Below, one piece after another: positions 26,555 to 34,657 of a stretch of 64,000 nt of DNA. Within the stretch, counting starts at the first letter, position 1; each line of letters begins with the position of its first letter. Position numbers and translations under genes: made by a program. Source of the stretch: Burkholderia latens. Lineage in GTDB: Bacteria > Pseudomonadota > Gammaproteobacteria > Burkholderiales > Burkholderiaceae. Where the stretch lies: NCBI RefSeq assembly GCF_001718795.1, contig NZ_CP013435.1, forward strand, positions 1,674,001 to 1,738,000, read 5' to 3'. Below the pieces are notes generated by a model. It ran no database searches and was not told the origin of the DNA. It saw only the letters and a list, made by a program, of their open reading frames with translations.

Positions 26555-28029
26555 GGTTCGCGTTGAATGCACGCGCCGCATCCGGCATGCGGGCCACGCT
26601 GGCCGCCGCGCTCGGGTTCGCGCTCGCGGGCTGCTCGCTGGCGCCGCGTTACGAGCGGCCCGCGGCGCCGGTGCCCGCACGTTATGCGCCGGCCGATGAT
26701 GCGGCCGCACAGCGCGCCGGCGCCGCGGATGCCGCCGTTGCGGTGCCCGATGCCGCGCTGCTCGACGACTGGCGTGCGTATTTCACCGATCCCGCGCTGC
26801 AGGCGTGGATCGATGCGGCGCTCGCGAACAATCGCGACCTGCGGATCGCGGCCGGCCGGCTCGACGAAGCGCGCGCGCTGTACGGCGTGCAGCGCGCGGA
26901 CCTGATGCCGGCGGTCGATGCGAACGTCGGTTACGAGCGTACGCGCCAGTACGATCCCGTACTGCGCGAGAGCGCGGTGAGCGGGCTGTATCGCGCGGGC
27001 GTCGGCATCAGTGCGTACGAGCTCGATCTGTTCGGCCGCGTGCGCAGCCTGTCCGATGCGGCGCTTGCCGAGTATTTCGCGACCGCCGACGCGCAGCGCA
27101 CGGTACGCATCGGCGTCATCGCGGAAGTCGCCGCGGCGTACGTGTCGGAACGCGCGTTGCACGAGCAACTGGCGCTCGCGCAGCGCACGCTCGACGCGCG
27201 CGAACGCATCGCATCGCTCACGCAGCGCCGCTATGCAGCCGGCACGACCGATGCGATCGAGCTGCGCTCGGCCGAGATGCTGGTGGCGTCCGCGCGCGCG
27301 TCGCAGGCCGCGCTGCAGCGCGAGCACGCGCAGTCGGTGCGCGCGCTGCAATTGCTCGCCGGCGACTTCGCGCGCAGCGTGCCGGCCGACGGCGCCGCGC
27401 TCGACGCGCTCGCGATCGCGCCGGTCGCGCCCGGTGCGCCGAGCGCACTGCTCGAACGGCGGCCCGACATCCGGCAGGCCGAAGCGCGTCTCAAGGCCGC
27501 GAATGCGCAGATCGGCGCCGCGCGCGCGGCATTCTTTCCGCGCATTGCGCTGACGACCGACTACAGCTCGGTCAGCGACGCGTTCTCGAGCCTGTTCGCG
27601 GGCGGCACGAGCGTGTGGACGTTCGCGCCGCGCATCACGCTGCCGCTGTTCGCGGGCGGGCGCAATCGCGCGAATCTCGACGTCGCGAATGCGCGCAAGC
27701 ACATCGCGGTGGCCGAATACGAGAAGGCGGTGCAGACCGCGTTCCGCGAGGTGGCCGACGCGTTCGCCGCGCGCGACTGGATCGAGCGCCAGCTGGCGGC
27801 GCAGCAGGACGTATACGCGGCGGTCGGCGCGCGTCTCAAGCTCGCCGAACGCCGCTATGCGGGCGGCGTCGCGACATATCTCGAACTGCTCGACGCGCAG
27901 CGCAGCACGTACGAGTCGGGACAGGAACTGATCCGGCTCAAGCAGTTCAAACTCGCGAACGCGATCGCGCTATATCGTGCGCTCGGCGGCGGATGGGCGT
28001 CGGGCGATCCAGGACAGTCGGCCGCGTGA
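26551..28029 (+). CDS. oprA: Outer-membrane efflux lipoprotein (OprA/OprM family)
   Basis: The 492-residue TolC-like channel lipoprotein has lipobox LAGC (Cys28). Two outer-membrane-efflux repeats follow, with family motifs WRAYFTDPALQAWIDAALANNRDLRIAAGRLDEAR near the start and ERRPDIRQAEARLKAANAQIGAARAAFFPRI in the second repeat. It completes the tripartite pump encoded with amrA and amrB. ATG 26551 overlaps the amrB stop, indicating coupling; the frame is open far upstream but only as a shadow of amrB. Confidence 0.92.
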   Translation: MRFALNARAASGMRATLAAALGFALAGCSLAPRYERPAAPVPARYAPADDAAAQRAGAADAAVAVPDAALLDDWRAYFTDPALQAWIDAALANNRDLRIAAGRLDEARALYGVQRADLMPAVDANVGYERTRQYDPVLRESAVSGLYRAGVGISAYELDLFGRVRSLSDAALAEYFATADAQRTVRIGVIAEVAAAYVSERALHEQLALAQRTLDARERIASLTQRRYAAGTTDAIELRSAEMLVASARASQAALQREHAQSVRALQLLAGDFARSVPADGAALDALAIAPVAPGAPSALLERRPDIRQAEARLKAANAQIGAARAAFFPRIALTTDYSSVSDAFSSLFAGGTSVWTFAPRITLPLFAGGRNRANLDVANARKHIAVAEYEKAVQTAFREVADAFAARDWIERQLAAQQDVYAAVGARLKLAERRYAGGVATYLELLDAQRSTYESGQELIRLKQFKLANAIALYRALGGGWASGDPGQSAA

Positions 28030-28892
28030 GTCGTTGATCGCGGCGGCGGCCGCGCATTGCCGCGCGTCGTCGTCGTCTTCCACAGGCTCTGATTCTGACG
28101 GGCCTCCGGCGGGAGCGGCGGTGCGCGCATTCGCGTATCGCCGTCGCGCATGTGTTTCTCCAGGCTGCCGGGCCGAACGACCGCGTTCGACCCGATACGC
28201 ATCACCGCGACCGGTCGCGTCGCCACTCGGCGGGCCGGCCGTGCCGCGCTTTCTGCTTTTCGCCTTCCTCCGACGCAACCGGATCGCGCCGTGCGCGTCG
28301 TCGCACTCGTGCATCAAAATCCGCCATCATGCGCGGCGCCGCATCGCGCTTTAAATCCTGAATTGACGAATCGATTAATTCTCGCTGCGTTAATAATGTG
28401 GGCGACAAAGTGTCGCGATAAATCGTTCGGATGCACATCGCAATCGTTTGCGCGAGAGTTTTTCGATTTTGGAATCCATAAATTAATTTCCTGTCAGTTG
28501 AAGATCGTCGAATGCTCGCGTTGCGATACTGCAACGATGGCGAAATGGGACAGTATTTTGGCTTTTACGCGGGGCGATTCCGCAAAGCCTTTGTCATTGG
28601 CGTAGACAGGCTTTGCCGTAGGGGTTTGGCGGAATTCGTCTTGTATTTCAGCCGGTTCCGGGAAATAGAAAAGGACTGCGGAAGAAAAATATCTGGATTA
28701 TTAATCGGCGGGAAGTATTCGGTTCGTTCGGTACTGAATCGAACATTGTCATGACGGATTTAACAATGATTTACAGAAAACTTTCATTGCTATCTCGATA
28801 ATGCCGCCTCGTGACGGACGGGAGCCAACCTCACGCTGCCTTTTGTATCCGCCACGTCGTTCATTTCCTTCGCAATTCTCACGGAAAACGTC
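28030..28892 (+). other. Long non-coding region before the fimbrial operon (863 b)
   Basis: I see no convincing gene. The first ~320 bases are GC-rich. From about 28350 to 28800 the base composition is clearly more AT-rich than anywhere else nearby (ATTAATT, TTAATAATG and TTATTAATC tracts), as is common upstream of silenced surface-structure operons. Inverted repeats occur at 28519-28536 (CGTTGC/GCAACG) and, most strongly, at 28577-28635. I could not place a confident fimA promoter. A frame at 28512-28754 is open but has no protein-like character that I recognise. Confidence 0.55.
28577..28635. repeat. Nested inverted repeat upstream of fimA
   Basis: The inner stem GCAAAGCC (28582-28589)/GGCTTTGC (28609-28616) continues after a 2-base bulge as TGTC/GACA around a 9-base loop. 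The outer arms ATTCCGC (28577-28583) and GCGGAAT (28629-28635) are also perfect and overlap the inner stem by two bases on the left. It lies about 260 bases before fimA. It could be an RNA structure in a long leader or a protein-binding cruciform. Confidence 0.6.
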
Positions 28893-29405
28893 ATGAAAAA
28901 ATCCCTCCTGACCGCTGTCGCACTCGCGGCCCTGTCCACGTCGGCGTTCGCAGACGGCTCCGGCACGATCAACTTCACCGGCGAGATCGTCGCGGGCGCA
29001 TGCGGCATCGATTCGGGCTCGGTCAACCAGACCGTGAACCTCGGCAAGGTGCCGACGCACACGTTCAAGCAGGCCGGCGACAAGTCCACGCCGGCCAACT
29101 TCGACATCAAGCTGACCGACTGCGACACGAGCATCGCGCAGAACGCGTACTTCACGTTCACGGGCACGTCGAGCGCCGGCCAGCCGAAACTGCTCGCGAC
29201 GATCGGCTCGGCAACCAACGTCGGCATCCGCCTGCAAGCCGCATCGGGCGAGTACCTCGACAACGGCGCCGAGCAGAAGGCGCCGACCGTGCTGCAGAAC
29301 GGCACGAACGTCGCGCGCTTCGCGGCGATGTACGAAGCGACGGCAGCCGGCGTGACGCCGGGTACCGCCGACGGCGTCGCTAACTTCACGGTGCGCTACC
29401 AGTAA
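28893..29405 (+). CDS. fimA: Type 1 fimbrial major subunit (FimA-like pilin)
   Basis: The 170-residue pilin has a Sec signal peptide cleaved after AFA (residue 20). The mature protein has the chaperone-usher pilin layout: N-terminal donor strand (GTINFTGEIVAGAC), a disulfide pair Cys37-Cys77, and a C-terminal beta-strand ending in an aromatic (FTVRYQ, penultimate tyrosine region). It polymerises into the rod outside the cell by donor-strand exchange. It heads the operon and is followed by a strong stem-loop before the usher gene, consistent with much higher pilin expression. Confidence 0.9.
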   Translation: MKKSLLTAVALAALSTSAFADGSGTINFTGEIVAGACGIDSGSVNQTVNLGKVPTHTFKQAGDKSTPANFDIKLTDCDTSIAQNAYFTFTGTSSAGQPKLLATIGSATNVGIRLQAASGEYLDNGAEQKAPTVLQNGTNVARFAAMYEATAAGVTPGTADGVANFTVRYQ

Positions 29406-29415
29406 GCGGCCGAAT

Positions 29416-29445
29416 CGGAGAAGGGGTGTGCGCACCCTTTCTCCG
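29416..29445 (+). other. 13-bp stem-loop between pilin and usher genes
   Basis: Bases 29416-29428 pair with 29433-29445 (13 pairs, one of them G-U) around a TGCG loop, starting 11 bases after the fimA stop. No long T-run follows. Such structures in fimbrial operons protect pilin mRNA or reduce read-through into the usher gene; that role is inferred. Confidence 0.7.
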
Positions 29446-29490
29446 TCCATCTTCCCTTTCCGCTTCGTTCAGGATTTTCGGTAGCGCCGC

Positions 29491-31977
29491 GTGCGAATCA
29501 GACATTCCTTCCTTTGCGTCTCCGTGCTGGTCGTCGGCAGCCAGAGCCATGCGACGGAATTCAATTCGTCGTTCCTCGACATCGGCGGCAACAGCAACGT
29601 CGACCTGTCGCAGTTTTCGCAGCCAGACTTCACGCTGCCCGGCGAGTACATGCTCGACGTGCAGGTCAACGACCTGTTCTACGGGCTGCAGGCGATCCAG
29701 TTCGTCGCGCTCGACGGCTCCGGCGCGGGCAAGCCGTGCGTCGCGCCCGAACTCGTCGCGCAGTTCGGGCTGAAGCCGTCGCTCGTGCGGGATTTGCCGC
29801 GCCTGCAGGGCGGACGGTGCGTCGATCTCGGCGCGATAGAAGGTGCGACCGTGCGCTACCTGAAGAGCGACGGGCGGCTCAAGATCACGATTCCGCAGGC
29901 GGCGCTCGAATTCACAGATGCGTCGTATCTGCCGCCGGAGCGCTGGTCCGACGGGATTGCCGGCGCGATGCTCGACTATCGCGTGATCGCGAACACGAAC
30001 CGCAGCTTCGGCGCGGGCGGCGAACAGACGAACGCGATCCAGGCATACGGGACGATCGGCGCGAACTGGAGTGCATGGCGGTTTCGCGGCGACTACCAGG
30101 CGCAGTCGAACGCGGGCAGCAGCGCGTATGCGGACCGCACGTTCCGCTTCAGCCGCCTTTACGCGTTTCGCGCGCTGCCGTCGATCCGGTCGACGGTGAC
30201 GTTCGGCGACGACTACCTGAGCTCGGACATTTTTGACACGTTCGCGCTGACGGGCGCGTCGATCCGCAGCGACGACCGGATGCTGCCGCCGTCGCTGCGC
30301 GGTTACGCGCCGCTGATCGCGGGCGTCGCGCGCACCAACGCGACCGTGACCGTGTCGCAGGCCGGCCGCGTGCTCTACGTGACGCGCGTGTCGCCGGGCG
30401 CGTTCGCGCTGCAGAACATCAACACGAGCGTGCAGGGCACGCTCGACGTCGCGGTCGAGGAAGAGGATGGCAGCGTGCAGCGCTTCCAGGTGACGACGGC
30501 CGCCGTGCCGTTTCTCGCTCGCGCCGGGCAATTGCGCTACAAGGCCGCCGTCGGCAAGCCGCGGCAGTTCGGCGGCGCGGGGATCACGCCGTTCTTCGGC
30601 TTCGGTGAAGCGGCGTACGGGCTGCCGTTCGACGTGACGGTGTATGGCGGCTTCATTGCCGCATCGGGCTACACGTCGATCGCGCTCGGCGTCGGCCGGG
30701 ACTTCGGCCGGTTCGGCGCGGTGTCGGCCGACGTCACGCATGCGCGCGCACGGCTGTGGTGGACCGGCGCGACGCGCAACGGCAACTCGTACCGCATCAA
30801 CTACTCGAAGCACTTCGACGGCCTCGACGCCGACGTGCGCTTTTTCGGCTATCGGTTTTCCGAGCGCGACTACACGAATTTCGCGCAGTTCTCGGGAGAT
30901 CCGACCGCGTACGGGCTCGCGAACAGCAAGCAGCGCTACTCGGCGACACTGTCGAAACGCTTCGGCGACACGTCGACGTATTTCTCGTACGACCAGACGA
31001 CCTACTGGGCGCGCGCATCGGAGCAGCGCGTGGGCCTTACGCTGACGCGCGCGTTCTCGCTCGGCGCACTGCGCAACCTGAACGTCAGCCTGTCGGCGTT
31101 CCGTACGCAGAGCGCGGGCGCGAGCGGCAACCAGTTCTCGGTGACCGCGACGCTGCCGATCGGCGGCCGCCACACGGTCACGTCGAACCTGACGACAGGC
31201 AACGGCAGCACGAGCGCGAGCGCGGGCTACATCTACGACGACCCGGCCGGGCGCACTTATCAGATCGCCGCGGGCGCGACCGACGGCCGCGCGTCGGCGA
31301 ACGCGAGCTTCCGCCAGCGCACGTCGACGTACCAGCTGAGCGCGCAGGCATCGACGCTCGCGAACGCGTATGCAGCGGCGTCGCTCGAGCTCGACGGCTC
31401 GCTCGTCGCGACGCAGTACGGCGTGTCCGCGCACGCGAACGGCAACGCCGGCGATACGCGCCTGCTGGTGTCGACCGACGGCGTGTCCGGCGTGCCGCTG
31501 TCCGGCACGCTCACGCATACCGATTCGCGCGGCTACGCGGTGCTCGACGGGATCTCGCCGTACAACGTGTACGACGCGACCGTCAACGTCGAGAAGCTGC
31601 CGCTCGAAGTGCAGGTGTCGAACCCGATCCAGCGGATGGTGCTGACCGACGGCGCGATCGGCTTCGCGAAGTTCTCCGCCGCGCGCGGCAGCAACCTGTA
31701 CCTGACGCTGACCGACGCGGCCGGCGAGCCGCTGCCGTTCGGCGCATCGGTGCAGGACGCGGCGAACGGCAAGGAGCTCGGGATCGTCGGCGAGGGCGGC
31801 GCCGCGTTCCTGACGCAGGTACAGCCGAAATCCGCGCTCGCGGTGCGCGCGGGCGAACGCACGCTGTGCACGGTGCACACGTTGCCGAACCAGCTTCAAC
31901 TCGAAGGCACGCCGATCCCGGTGACGTGCCAGCCGTCCGGCGGGCCGCACGCGGCGGCGCGCCGAACCGAACGATGA
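29491..31977 (+). CDS. Fimbrial outer-membrane usher
   Basis: The 828-residue usher has a signal peptide ending in SHA (about residue 21). It then has the usher N-terminal domain (EFNSSFLDIGGNSNVDLSQFSQPDFTLPGEYMLDVQVN), a 24-strand barrel with plug, and C-terminal domains ending in a Cys pair (CTVHTL...PVTC). Family stretches include RGYAPLIAGVARTNATVTVSQAGRVLY, GSVQRFQVTTAAVPFLARAGQLRY and DSRGYAVL. The start is GTG at 29491; no ATG gives a signal peptide. It secretes and orders the pilins at the outer membrane. Unlike fim/pap operons, it precedes the chaperone gene. Confidence 0.9.
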   Translation: MRIRHSFLCVSVLVVGSQSHATEFNSSFLDIGGNSNVDLSQFSQPDFTLPGEYMLDVQVNDLFYGLQAIQFVALDGSGAGKPCVAPELVAQFGLKPSLVRDLPRLQGGRCVDLGAIEGATVRYLKSDGRLKITIPQAALEFTDASYLPPERWSDGIAGAMLDYRVIANTNRSFGAGGEQTNAIQAYGTIGANWSAWRFRGDYQAQSNAGSSAYADRTFRFSRLYAFRALPSIRSTVTFGDDYLSSDIFDTFALTGASIRSDDRMLPPSLRGYAPLIAGVARTNATVTVSQAGRVLYVTRVSPGAFALQNINTSVQGTLDVAVEEEDGSVQRFQVTTAAVPFLARAGQLRYKAAVGKPRQFGGAGITPFFGFGEAAYGLPFDVTVYGGFIAASGYTSIALGVGRDFGRFGAVSADVTHARARLWWTGATRNGNSYRINYSKHFDGLDADVRFFGYRFSERDYTNFAQFSGDPTAYGLANSKQRYSATLSKRFGDTSTYFSYDQTTYWARASEQRVGLTLTRAFSLGALRNLNVSLSAFRTQSAGASGNQFSVTATLPIGGRHTVTSNLTTGNGSTSASAGYIYDDPAGRTYQIAAGATDGRASANASFRQRTSTYQLSAQASTLANAYAAASLELDGSLVATQYGVSAHANGNAGDTRLLVSTDGVSGVPLSGTLTHTDSRGYAVLDGISPYNVYDATVNVEKLPLEVQVSNPIQRMVLTDGAIGFAKFSAARGSNLYLTLTDAAGEPLPFGASVQDAANGKELGIVGEGGAAFLTQVQPKSALAVRAGERTLCTVHTLPNQLQLEGTPIPVTCQPSGGPHAAARRTER

Positions 31978-31993
31978 TTTCACGGACCCAGCG

Positions 31994-32740
31994 ATGAACC
32001 ATGCTTTCTCCCTTTCCTGCGTACGACGCGTGTCGTGCATGCTGAGTGCCGCCGGTGCGTTGCTTGCCGGCGCCGCGCACGCGGCGATCGTGCCGGACCG
32101 CACGCGCGTGATTTTCAACGAAGGCGAACAGGCCGCGATCGTCACGATCACGAACAAGAGCACGACGTACCCGTATCTCGTGCAGTCGTGGCTGGAAGAC
32201 ACGCACGGCAACAAGATCGCGTCGCCGCTGATGGTCGTGCCGCCGCTGCAGCGCGTCGAGGCGAACGAGCGCAACGTGTTGCGCATCGCGAAGCTGCCCG
32301 GTGCCGCGCTGCCGGCCGATCGCGAATCGGTGTTCTACCTGAACATTCGCGAAGTGCCGCCGAAGACCGATACGCCGAACACGCTGCAGATCGCGCTGCA
32401 TACGCAGATGAAGCTGTTCTACCGGCCGAAAGGCGTGCAGCCGGCACGCGACGAGGACTGGACGCTGCCGATGACGCTGCGTGTGGACGCGGCCGCGCAC
32501 AAGCTCGTGTTCGACAATCCGACGCCGTATCACGTGACGGTCGTCGACGTGGCGGCGGGCGCGCAGAAGACGCCGGTGCCGATCGACCCGGTGATGGTGA
32601 GTCCGATGAGCACGGCCGACGTGCCGTTCAAAGGCGCGGCGCCGTCGACGCTGTTCGTCACGCACATCGACGATTACGGCGGCCAGGTGCCGGTCGAGTA
32701 TGCGTGCGATGCGCTGGCGTGCAAGAGCGTGAAGAAATGA
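31994..32740 (+). CDS. Periplasmic fimbrial chaperone (PapD-like)
   Basis: The 248-residue chaperone has a signal peptide ending AHA (about residue 30) and then two Ig-like domains. It shows the PapD hallmarks: DRTRVIFNEGEQAAIVTITN at the start with the cleft arginine, and TQMKLFYRP with the conserved lysine that anchors the pilin C-terminus. It escorts pilins to the usher in the periplasm. The stop overlaps the adhesin start (ATGA). Confidence 0.92.
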   Translation: MNHAFSLSCVRRVSCMLSAAGALLAGAAHAAIVPDRTRVIFNEGEQAAIVTITNKSTTYPYLVQSWLEDTHGNKIASPLMVVPPLQRVEANERNVLRIAKLPGAALPADRESVFYLNIREVPPKTDTPNTLQIALHTQMKLFYRPKGVQPARDEDWTLPMTLRVDAAAHKLVFDNPTPYHVTVVDVAAGAQKTPVPIDPVMVSPMSTADVPFKGAAPSTLFVTHIDDYGGQVPVEYACDALACKSVKK

Positions 32741-33759
32741 GCGCAGCCGTGCACGAACGGCGATCGCCGGCCGCGTGGCTGCGATGGCTCATGCTCGCGT
32801 TGCTGATCGCGTCGGCGCAGCCCGCATGGGCGCTACGCTGCCTGACGAACAGCGGCGCGACGTCGCTGACCGAGCCGATCGGCGGCGTGGCGTCGTATCC
32901 GACCGACGCACCGGACGGCTACGTGATCTGGGTGTCGCCGGTGCGCACGACGTCCGGCTATTGCTACAAGGACCTCGGCGACGCCGGCAGCCTGAAAGTC
33001 GTCGACAACATCTATTTCTACGCGAACCCGAACCGCACCAATCCGGCCGCGTGGGGGCTCGAGATCGGTATCCGCTACAAGGGCATCGACTATTTCAACA
33101 AGACCAGCAATCGCGGCGGCGGCGTGTTCACCGGCTATGCGGTGCCGCCGTGCAGCCGGTACGACTTCGATCGCGGCCGCTGTCAGCAGACGCGGATCAG
33201 CATCGACTATCAGGTCGTCGTGCGCAAGAAGGGCAATTGGGTGCAGCCGCCGAGCGACGTCTATACGGTGTTCCAGTTCGACGGCGAGTTCGGGTTGAAC
33301 GCGTACAGCCCGAGCTTCCAGTACCGGTTGAGCGGCCTGCGCAACCTGAAGCCGACGCCGTGCCTGGTCGACGTGCTGGTGACGCCCGAGCCGGGCATCG
33401 TGAATTTCGGGCAGGTGCAAGCGGTCGGCAACGGGTTCATGCCGGCGGTGCCGCGCAAGCGGTTCTCGCTGTCGCTGACGAAGAAATGCAACGTCGCGGT
33501 GCGAGTCGACGGCTATTTCGAAACGAGCTTTCCGGTGCAGAACGGCTTGCTGGTCCCGGCGAAAGACAGCAATTTCGGAATCGGCATCGAGGACAGCCGC
33601 GGCAATGCGATTCCGTTCAACCAGCAGTTCACGCTCGCGCAGTTTCCGTCGAACGTGATGAATCAAAGCGTGTTGATGGACGCGGTACTGAAGTCGTTCG
33701 GGGCGCCGAAGATCGGACGCTTCGATGCGAGCGCAACGATCAGGCTGTTCATCTACTGA
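32737..33759 (+). CDS. Probable two-domain fimbrial tip adhesin
   Basis: The 340-residue secreted protein has a hydrophobic signal (LMLALLIASAQPAWA). Residues about 33-200 form a unique N-terminal domain with several Cys, aromatic-rich (YVIWVSPVRTTSGYCY, NIYFYANPNRTN). Residues about 205-340 resemble a pilin domain (CLVDVLVTPEPGIVNFGQVQAVGNG ... DASATIRLFIY). This lectin-plus-pilin arrangement and its place as last gene of a chaperone-usher operon indicate the tip adhesin. The receptor is unknown, and I do not recognise a named adhesin family. The start overlaps the chaperone stop by four bases. Confidence 0.8.
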   Translation: MSAAVHERRSPAAWLRWLMLALLIASAQPAWALRCLTNSGATSLTEPIGGVASYPTDAPDGYVIWVSPVRTTSGYCYKDLGDAGSLKVVDNIYFYANPNRTNPAAWGLEIGIRYKGIDYFNKTSNRGGGVFTGYAVPPCSRYDFDRGRCQQTRISIDYQVVVRKKGNWVQPPSDVYTVFQFDGEFGLNAYSPSFQYRLSGLRNLKPTPCLVDVLVTPEPGIVNFGQVQAVGNGFMPAVPRKRFSLSLTKKCNVAVRVDGYFETSFPVQNGLLVPAKDSNFGIGIEDSRGNAIPFNQQFTLAQFPSNVMNQSVLMDAVLKSFGAPKIGRFDASATIRLFIY

Positions 33760-33781
33760 CGCGCACGCGTGCGCGGCAGCG

Positions 33782-33807
33782 AAAAACGCCGGCATGCCGG
33801 CGTTTTT
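33782..33807. terminator. Bidirectional terminator after the fimbrial operon
   Basis: AAAAACGCCGGC and GCCGGCGTTTTT flank AT, a perfect palindrome with A- and T-runs on either side. It can terminate the fimbrial operon (+) and the small minus-strand genes. Confidence 0.9.
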
Positions 33808-33829
33808 CTTCGAACCCGCGTCGCGGGGC

Positions 33830-33970
33830 TCAACGCACCCAGCGGCACACCTTGTGGTGATGGTGATGCTCGAAATGGCACACGCGGTGCGGGTGCGCTT
33901 CGGCAATGGCCGGTACGAGCACGGCGGCGGCGACGGCGGCGGCAGTCAGGGTTTTCAGTAGCGTCTTCAT
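33830..33970 (-). CDS. Small secreted histidine-rich protein (HHHH-motif type)
   Basis: A 46-residue protein is encoded here: a signal peptide MKTLLKTLTAAAVAAAVLV-P-A-I-A-E-A, then a mature part of about 22 residues, HPHRVCHFEHHHHHKVCRWVR. The mature peptide has two Cys flanking a run of five His. AGGAT is well placed before the ATG. This resembles small Burkholderiaceae proteins annotated as HHHH-motif proteins. The Cys and His suggest metal binding, but the function is unknown. It is the first gene left of the 34016-34255 lipoprotein gene on the same strand. Confidence 0.75.
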   Translation of the reverse strand: MKTLLKTLTAAAVAAAVLVPAIAEAHPHRVCHFEHHHHHKVCRWVR

Positions 33971-34015
33971 GTTGAGATCCTGTCGTTCAGTATCGGTTCA
34001 CGGGGAGGGGCGCCA

Positions 34016-34255
34016 TCACCACTGCGGGCGCTGATCGTCGCGGCGGTCGTCGCGGCGCTCGTCCCGGCCATAGTCACGATCGCGCGGATGCTGCGCTTCC
34101 CAGTCGTGGCGCTCCCAGTAGCGATGTCCGTCCCAGTAGCGATCGCCATGCCAGCCGATCGTGACTTGAGCAGGGCCGGGGTAGGCCACGCAGCCGGAGA
34201 GCATCACGCTCGCCAGCGCGCCGGCCACCACCGCGGATAACACGATGGATTTCAT
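34016..34255 (-). CDS. Small lipoprotein with charged C-terminal tail
   Basis: This 79-residue protein has a lipoprotein signal (MKSIVLSAVVAGALASVMLSGC, acylated Cys22), a short aromatic segment (GWHGDRYWDGHRYWERHDW), and a low-complexity Arg/Asp tail (RDERRDDRRDD). GGAGA is correctly spaced before the ATG. A longer in-frame start at about 34285 is less likely because the signal peptide starts here. I do not recognise a function. It ends 46 bases before the histidine-rich gene's start, so the two may be co-transcribed. Confidence 0.75.
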   Translation of the reverse strand: MKSIVLSAVVAGALASVMLSGCVAYPGPAQVTIGWHGDRYWDGHRYWERHDWEAQHPRDRDYGRDERRDDRRDDQRPQW

Positions 34256-34657
34256 GTCGTTCTCCGTTGGAAACAGCTCGTTCATCGTACGAGCCCCCAA
34301 AATTTCACGCGGTAAGAAGTTGCTACCGCAAATGACGCTCGTACGCATTCTGTCGGGCAGATGAAAGAATGCGCAGGCGTCGTGCGGAGCGCGCAGCATG
34401 GGCGGAAGCCGCCGCGGGCCCGTGGCGTGGGGCTCGGCGAATGAATCTCCCCATGCGCCGACGGCGGGAATGTTTCTTTCATGCAGAAAGCTTTCCCTCG
34501 CCAATCGATGCTGCGCCGCCGCGCGCGCCGTCGAAACCCGTTCTCTCCGATTGATCAGACAAATCCGGATGATCCGAAGGGGAATTCGGGAATCGGATTG
34601 AGAATGATTTGCGTTTACGTTAAATTGCGCTATCTCGAAATTGGACGGAGCAGATCG
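34256..34657 (+). other. Lipoprotein-orbS intergenic region (402 b)
   Basis: No further gene is convincing. It contains an 8-bp inverted repeat CGCATTCT/AGAATGCG (34344-34351 and 34366-34373), the divergent start regions of the lipoprotein gene and orbS, and the Fur-box promoter of orbS (34597-34626). Confidence 0.55.
34597..34626 (+). promoter_or_regulatory. orbS promoter with overlapping Fur box
   Basis: The Fur-like site 34597-34616 (core TTGAGAATGATTTGCGTTT) matches the GATAATGAT-type half-site pattern. It overlaps a sigma-70-like promoter: TTGAGA (34599-34604), 16-base spacer, TAAATT (34621-34626). Iron-loaded Fur would block transcription. Fur control of orbS is established for B. cenocepacia; the exact limits here are read by eye. 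Confidence 0.75.

Noticed and set aside
22139..26710. A 1523-codon minus-strand open frame opposite amrA/amrB
   Set aside because: Same GC-bias artefact; the sense frame encodes a complete RND pump.
28577..28635. A site-specific inversion element like fimS
   Set aside because: The repeats are only seven bases with 45 bases between, and no recombinase gene is nearby. Kept only as a possibility in the findings.
28512..28754. An 80-codon plus-strand frame before fimA
   Set aside because: No ribosome binding site, no family resemblance, and it spans the strong stem-loop. Codon use does not show the GC3 bias of real genes here.
29386..32286. A 966-codon minus-strand frame opposite the usher gene
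   Set aside because: Low-complexity Arg/Ala-rich translation; the usher is complete on the plus strand.
34481..34657. N-terminal extension of OrbS to 34481
   Set aside because: It would translate through the Fur box and promoter; the extension is Arg-rich and not sigma-like, and 34658 has a good ribosome binding site.
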